A stretch of DNA of 64,000 bases from Opisthorchis felineus (taxonomy: Eukaryota > Platyhelminthes > Trematoda > Opisthorchiida > Opisthorchiidae). Positions 58,305-64,000 of this stretch are shown here, piece after piece (positions within the stretch are counted from its first letter, which is position 1; the number at the start of each line of letters is the position of its first letter). Both the position numbers and the translations under genes were made by a program. The DNA lies in assembly GCA_004794785.1 (NCBI GenBank), contig SJOL01007465.1:66542-130541 (forward strand), given 5' to 3'. The notes below the pieces were generated by a model that had not been told where the DNA came from, made no database searches, and saw only the letters and a program-made list of their open reading frames with translations.

Positions 58305-60826
58305 GTTGCCTAATGGACCACTGATAATTGGAGTTAAACGCAAATTTTCGGATATTTTGCCTAATTTCGTTGGAAGATCTCTTAAAAGTGACCCATTAGC
58401 ATTTGATGGAGATGTTCGGCGAATGTTTATAAGAATCGGACTAAGTGTCTGTCTCTTGATGAAAGCTTTGAGGCTTTGCAGCGTGTATTCGGACATCCTA
58501 AGTTCATTCGTAGACAAGTTAATTTCATCTTCTCATCACTCTTCTTTGAACAGTCGTTCTCCTGTCTTGACGCAATCATTCTGGTAAGTCTATACCGAAT
58601 CGGGGAAGCACGGGACTAGAGGTTTCATCTTACTGGAGATCATCAGCGGTGGATATCCAATGACCGTGCAGAGGTATGAACTCCGGACAGGTGACATACG
58701 AGGCGAGGGCGTTACAGCTGCTCCACCAGCGCATGCTGGACGCATCTGAATTCTCACTTCTGAACATGCAAATGTGTTCACGCTTGAGCGGTATGTTAAT
58801 CTCTTCCACTCCAGCTGTTCCATCCTTACCGGCCACAGCAGACCCAGCAGCCTCCACAAAGTAAGAACTAAAGTCAGTCTTGGCGTAAAATCCTGCCTTT
58901 CACTCGAGCGATGGAGTGAATCGGATCGATGGCCACCATCTGAACTATTCATTTTTTAACCCCATGGCTTCTCACACTTTTGCTATTGCCCCCCTCCCAT
59001 ACTGTCAATCGGCAAATCATTCATATGAAAAATCCACGTATAATAGGTCACATAGGTGTCAACTTTTTGGACTTTAGAATTTCGTCTCATATGACAACGG
59101 GATTCCGCAACGTGTAACTCCCTTTTTCGGTTTTCACTTTCCTGTGTTCCAAAGAAAGAATATACAGGTGGGAAAATGTTTTAAGATTTCTTCTGGAAAA
59201 TTCTAAGAGCGGGCCTCCCACCTGATGTTGGTCGCTGAAAATATCCCAACCCAATGTCATGGTGCTAGCTCCAATGCTTTGGAGGGACAAATTGTTTTCT
59301 TGGGTTTATTTTTATCGAGAGCAGTGTAGCTAAGCTAAACGAAGCTCCCTAATATGAGTACTGTAAGGTCATCCGGTAGTGAAATCTTGCTATTCTGTAC
59401 GGTCGCGGTGCAAGGACATTGGTGCTTGAAATCTGTTCGTCATGGCCCTTTGTTGTGATAGCCACCTGTTAATTCAGCGATTGATGGAATTCTGATTCAC
59501 TTGATAACAAGTACAGTCACGAGACTTTATTGATTTCCAATTCCTCCACTGTATCAGTTCTCAGCCTAAGCGAGTCGATTCGTCCATCACCTACATTGTT
59601 CGGTACCACATTGAGGCATGCTATATGATTAGTGTCCTAATATATACCCGGCCAATTCAGTCAGAGCGATAGTGAATTTTTTGGCCGTCACATTTCTAGT
59701 ATATATGACGAAAGAAAACAGCAAAAGATAACCATGAGGTTACAGCACTTAAAGATCGGACAGAATAGCATCATAGTTTAAAACAGTCGGGTCAAATGTG
59801 GGATACGAATCTTGTGATACGTGGTGGAAACAGTCCCAAATCTTCATCTTCTATTGGAGGTGGAGATAGCGTTTTTAGGATCAGAGCGCAAGGTTAGGCC
59901 TTGGGGGGAGAGTTGACACAAGTATTTTTAGTAACAAAGGCAGAAGGGAATGCATTAAACAGTTTGGTGAATTTCGCAATCACTTTGGAAAATCGGAGTA
60001 GAAAAAGCAACCTTGGACGCGACCGAGGAAATCTATCCCACCAAAACAGGCAACGTCATGAGCATTGCAAAATGATGCAGTAAGCAATAACAAAAATTTT
60101 CGCACGATGGAAATGACAAATTGGTAAACATGGACAATGAAAAGAAAGCGCCGTATCCTACAAAAATAGTTAGACCTGCTCAACCATAAAAAATTTTGGG
60201 TTCACAGTTTTTCACAGATATTGATTTGGAGATGATTCGTTGTGATTGTCTTCGTTAGGTGTATGGTAAGCACTAAAAGACAAAAGGAATCGTCATGGCA
60301 ATTCGGTGCAGTTGAAATTAGAAGTCGGCAGAGTGACCAGCAATCTACTGTGGTAAAACCATCTCTGAGGGTAAAATAAAAGACTAGGTTATCCGCCTAC
60401 CTTCAACCCAGTGGCTATAGCAGGGATCTTTAGTACAGAAAAAAGGGGGAAGATGAAACCTTGGAAAACAGTTGCATTTGTGGGAATTCCAGGTGTTTTT
60501 TTCGAAATATACAGCAACGTGGTATCAACCTAAATCATGCTCAAGACCTTCGGCAGCAAATGTATTGAGTAGTACTCAGTCCAACAGAAGAAATATGACC
60601 ACACCAATACGCAGTGTTCTTGCCACAGCACACAAGATTGAAGCCGCACTGAAGGTAGGATTGACACCATGCTAATAAGAAGAGATAAGAAAAATCCAGC
60701 ATTTTCTATTACTCTGCTCAGCCTATCCTTCTCATTGGTCATGGGGATGTGCAGAGCCCAATCAGTCGGAGAGAATTCACCAGTGCATCCCCTCGGAGGT
60801 GTGATTGTGCCATAGGAGCTCTCAAG
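58305..60826 (+). CDS. Candidate exons of an unidentified gene
   Basis: Segment A (58305-58583) is open for 93 codons and ends at TTCTG/GTAAGT. Segment B (to 58860) ends at CCACAAA/GTAAGA; its 5' edge is uncertain, since the phase-compatible acceptor at 58707 is weak. Segment C (60515-60654) follows ATATACAG and ends in phase 0 at CTGAAG/GTAGGA. Segment D (60755-60826) follows TGTGCAG in phase 0, has 24 codons, and ends at CTCAAG/GTAGGA. C and D join in frame; B to C do not join directly, so an exon may be missing between them. A is leucine-rich and helical, B is helical then Ser/Pro/Ala-rich, C and D are basic. I recognise no family. Each piece is of chance length alone; support rests on the splice sites. 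Confidence 0.28.
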
Positions 60827-60829
60827 GTA

Positions 60830-63800
60830 GGATATTCATCCCGAGAGTCTTTAATCATCAGACATACTGGTCAGGATAAAGTGGAGGATAGTAACAGTTT
60901 CTACCAATAAGAAAGAAACTGGCACATCGAGACCACAAGCCCTGTCATGTAGGAGACATGCAAGTTGCCTATGAATACGGGGAGATTGGAAAAAGTCTAC
61001 CGGATACCTAAAGGGAAGGAAAAATTGAGGTGGGTTTACATGAGAGTACAGCCCCATTTTGGTTTATTCAAATCAAGGTTTGCCTCTGATCAGCCACCAT
61101 GAAGCTACTTTAACATCTACATTTCTCAAACCCGGCCTCAGAACAGAATGCTCTTGTGCATTTGGCTCGCATCATGGCCTGAGTAGATGGATGGATAACC
61201 TACAGCTGCTGACTGTGAACATAAAGTGAGGGAGCTGATTGACAATAACGTTTTGTGACTTTATGATCATGGTAGTGAAAGACCCATGCCGACTCTGGCC
61301 AATAAATTATTTTCCCTTAGTTTGGACCTCTCAAATCTAGGCGCGTTAGTTAACTTTTACCCGCCGTCGCTAAACAAAGCACTGTGTGAAGAGAGCGTGC
61401 AAACCCTAGAGCAGACATGAACGTTTGTTGCCGTCAAAATTAAGATTTCCTTGCAACTACCATGTGAAAAGATCACATCTTCGTAGAAAGCCACTCTTGA
61501 TCGCACTCTTCCAGCCAAGCAACTGAGGATGAGATAGTTTACCTTAAATCCCCTGTCCTAAAAATGCAAGTCTCGGAAGAGCGATTTTCTGCGGCATCTG
61601 CTGGTCAATCTTTCACTGTTCTGGTCTGCATTCAAATAACTCGCACTCATCTAAGCAAGGCTTATTAAGCTGTGACACTCGGTTTCATATTCCGACTCGG
61701 AACACTTGTGTACCCAGCTCCTAACCTCTGGCTTCCCCCATTCCCTATGAAGATCGCCACGTGTTTTTCCAGTGTCTTTGTAATGTGACAAATCTATAAA
61801 CGTAAGTTTTAAGTGGACGCTTAGTGAACTCAAAAGGAACGTTAACACATCATCAGCTTTGTCTTATAGCTGCTCTGAAGAAGTACATTCTATACTAATT
61901 TCTACCGCACAGCGCAACGGTCACATCAACGACTCACCTTAGTCAAAGGTTGCAGCACTGAATGAACTCCAAGCTGATGGTCAGAGGCATTCCGTATGTC
62001 AGAAGTTCACTAGTGCCGAATAGTTGGACGGAGAAGAATTTTGAAAAATTTGTGTTTACACCGACAGGTGATCATATGGAACAGTCTACTTCGAAAGGAC
62101 TGAATTACTGCCTCCCTCTTGGGTTGCAGAAAATACTTCTCAACACAAAAGAGGAAGTCATAACTGGTAGAACAGCTTTTGTAAAACACTTTACAACAGG
62201 GAGCCGTAGTTAAGCCGAAGGTGCCCGAGTAAGTATCTGAACTGCAGTTGTCGGAAATTAAGTCTGTCTACAAGTCTGTCCGGGAAACTGATGAGGTTTA
62301 ATATATTCGACTGTGAGCAAGTTAAGTCTTGATGTAATTCTACCCGACTAATATCAAATCATCAACACAACTGAACTTGAAAAACAGTTTCAGTAATTCC
62401 CAACTTTTTGATCAGTTTGTGGGGCGAGCAACCTTTTTAAATTTTATGTGTATTCAATTGAAACAAAGTGTGTTTTAATTTAATCCGGTTATTGTACTTG
62501 TGTCCGGAACAAAAGAACCTTGAACTCATGGAGTTGGGTGTTTTTAACTGCAAACTCAAACATACAAATGTAAGCAAATTTTTGAAAGATGGTAATATTT
62601 AGTATAATTCAATTCAGAATGGGAGCAACGAGTCTCACTTTTAAAAATTATGTGTTGACGGACAAGTCCGAGACAAGGACCAGTCTGAGATAGTGCTTCA
62701 TGAGGGTAACACTAAAAAATCAGACACGGCCAAAACGTTTTTGGTTCAGATCCACCCATTCCAGCCACGGGCCGTCCGCTCAGATCGCACTTTTCGTCAT
62801 AAAAAACAACAAGCTACCACAATCGAGAATGTACCGAAAGACGGCTATAAATGGGGTGGAACGCGTCCAGGATCATCGCAGGGGCTGGACCACTACTCAG
62901 GGTGTGCTTATCATGATAGCTTTCAGGGCTGTACTGCACAAAACGTTCGGCGGACAGATTATCCTTAGCCTTTAAGTAGGAGCGAATTAGGCTTGATGAA
63001 TTCCCCCTAAAAGTACACTACTCTGGTAACCTCCTCCAACCAAAACCGCCTCTCAGTCATGTCTTTTAGTCGGGCTTTCTGTCCGAGGACCGTAATCCTC
63101 CCTTTATCTAGGCTGGCACTGGTACTATACCATACCACATCAACCGTCTCATGGTGACATCAGCCGGATCGCCTTATTCGCTGCAAACAGCACAGCGAAT
63201 AAGCGTTAATCTACACTTGATGACGCCTCTAGTCTTTATTCATCATTCTCTCTTGATCCCCTCACTTCCATTTACCGACCACTCTCTCGTAAAGTCCAAC
63301 TGTGAGCACTTCTGTCGGATACTCAAAAGAGTGGGCAACTGTATACCACCGCTCACACCTACCACCCCACTACCAGTTATCAGATCCCTTTTCCCCGTTT
63401 TTATTGTGGACTTTACTGTTTGAACGCTTAGGCCAGCTATTCAACAGGCTGAAGTTGAGGCGCACTCTTGATGTTATTTCGATAGACATTTGCTGCATTT
63501 TTCAAGTTCGCATACAAGACCCAAGCTCACTAACTGAGCTTACGGCACCTCTCTTTCGGTTGGAAAATTCAAGTAATTCTTCAGCTGCGGAATTGAAAAT
63601 TAGAGGAAACCATCGACCGAATATCTTCTTAGCAAACTTATAACCGCAAAAGCTTTGGGAATTCCATTTCGAAAATGATATGTGAAATCAAACTGAATGT
63701 AAACTAGTTTTCCTTTGACCTACTCAAGAAATCCCAACCAGTAAACGGCGCTATTCACAGTAGCACCTTATGGACAGGCTGCTGTTCTCCTGAAGTCAAT

Positions 63801-63967
63801 GTTCGCACGGAGCACGGAGATTTGGATGGTATTTGTGAGAATTCCTGTTTTGACAAAAACCTTATTGTGGGCCTGATGTATTTGAGGACCAGAAAACGGT
63901 GTCATGGAATAGGGATATGTACACACCGATACATTTAGAAGATGACAAGTTTGAAGGACTTCAGTGC

Positions 63968-63968
<1 letters not shown>
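60830..63968. other. No recognised gene
   Basis: Short frames. 62735-62765 resembles the dispersed repeat at 41740-41880. A plus frame at 63507-63643 after TGCATTTTTCAAG and a minus frame at 61651-61799 after GTTTATAG could be terminal exons, but they have no partners. Confidence 0.35.

Positions 63969-64000
<32 letters not shown>
63969..64000. repeat. (AT)n microsatellite at window end
   Basis: AT dinucleotide tract running off the end of the window. Confidence 0.97.

Noticed and set aside
1..64000. CRISPR arrays, rRNA genes, prokaryotic operons or phage genes
   Set aside because: No regularly spaced repeats, no rRNA-like sequence, and the gene structure is clearly eukaryotic.

Overview
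This window is eukaryotic and looks like repeat-rich, gene-poor DNA of a digenean trematode, most likely a Fasciola-type liver fluke. Evidence: genes are split into short exons, introns follow GT-AG rules, and no long reading frame exists outside transposons. A small six-cysteine saposin-like secreted protein of the fluke SAP type is encoded. Penelope-like (PLE), CR1-like LINE and Ty3/gypsy remnants occur, together with tRNA-derived SINEs that end in hammerhead-ribozyme-like sequence, as known from schistosome SM-alpha elements. The species call is inference; I could not search databases.

Layout. 1-9.9 kb: no recognised gene; one copy of a dispersed repeat called R1 here. 9.9-10.4 kb: two SINE copies with hammerhead-like tails. 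12.1-13.2 kb: a diverged local duplication. 14.8-15.7 kb: an assembly gap bounded by (AT)n, then a solo LTR. 20.0-20.2 kb: a PLE terminal fragment with CCAAT and TATA boxes. 20.8-22 kb: R1 copies. 26.5-27.8 kb: a candidate two-exon gene end on +. 33.4-34.8 kb: a PLE-type end followed by a LINE that has lost its reverse-transcriptase core. 36.5-37.1 kb: R1 copies forming a near-palindrome. 38.3-39.3 kb: a decayed gypsy integrase on -. 40.6-41.5 kb: candidate exons on +. 42-44.3 kb: a duplicated segment and a second solo LTR. 45-46.1 kb: two more PLE-type hairpins. 48.6-49.1 kb: a third SINE abutting R1. 52.3-54.1 kb: the saposin-like gene on -. 54.3-55.2 kb: an R1 cluster with a second palindrome. 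55.8-58.0 kb: the largest coding element, a PLE with RT and GIY-YIG domains broken by one in-frame stop. 58.3-60.8 kb: candidate exons on +. The window ends in (AT)n.

The only complete host gene I can assemble with confidence is the four-exon saposin-like gene: every intron has usable GT-AG sites, all phases join, and the six cysteines fall at family spacing. The most interesting non-coding signals are (1) the hammerhead tails on the SINEs, with a paired stem I and a two-base-pair stem III, and (2) five copies of a hairpin whose core is CTGANGA, one extra base, a covarying stem, then GAAAC. Two of these five bound the PLE in inverted orientation.
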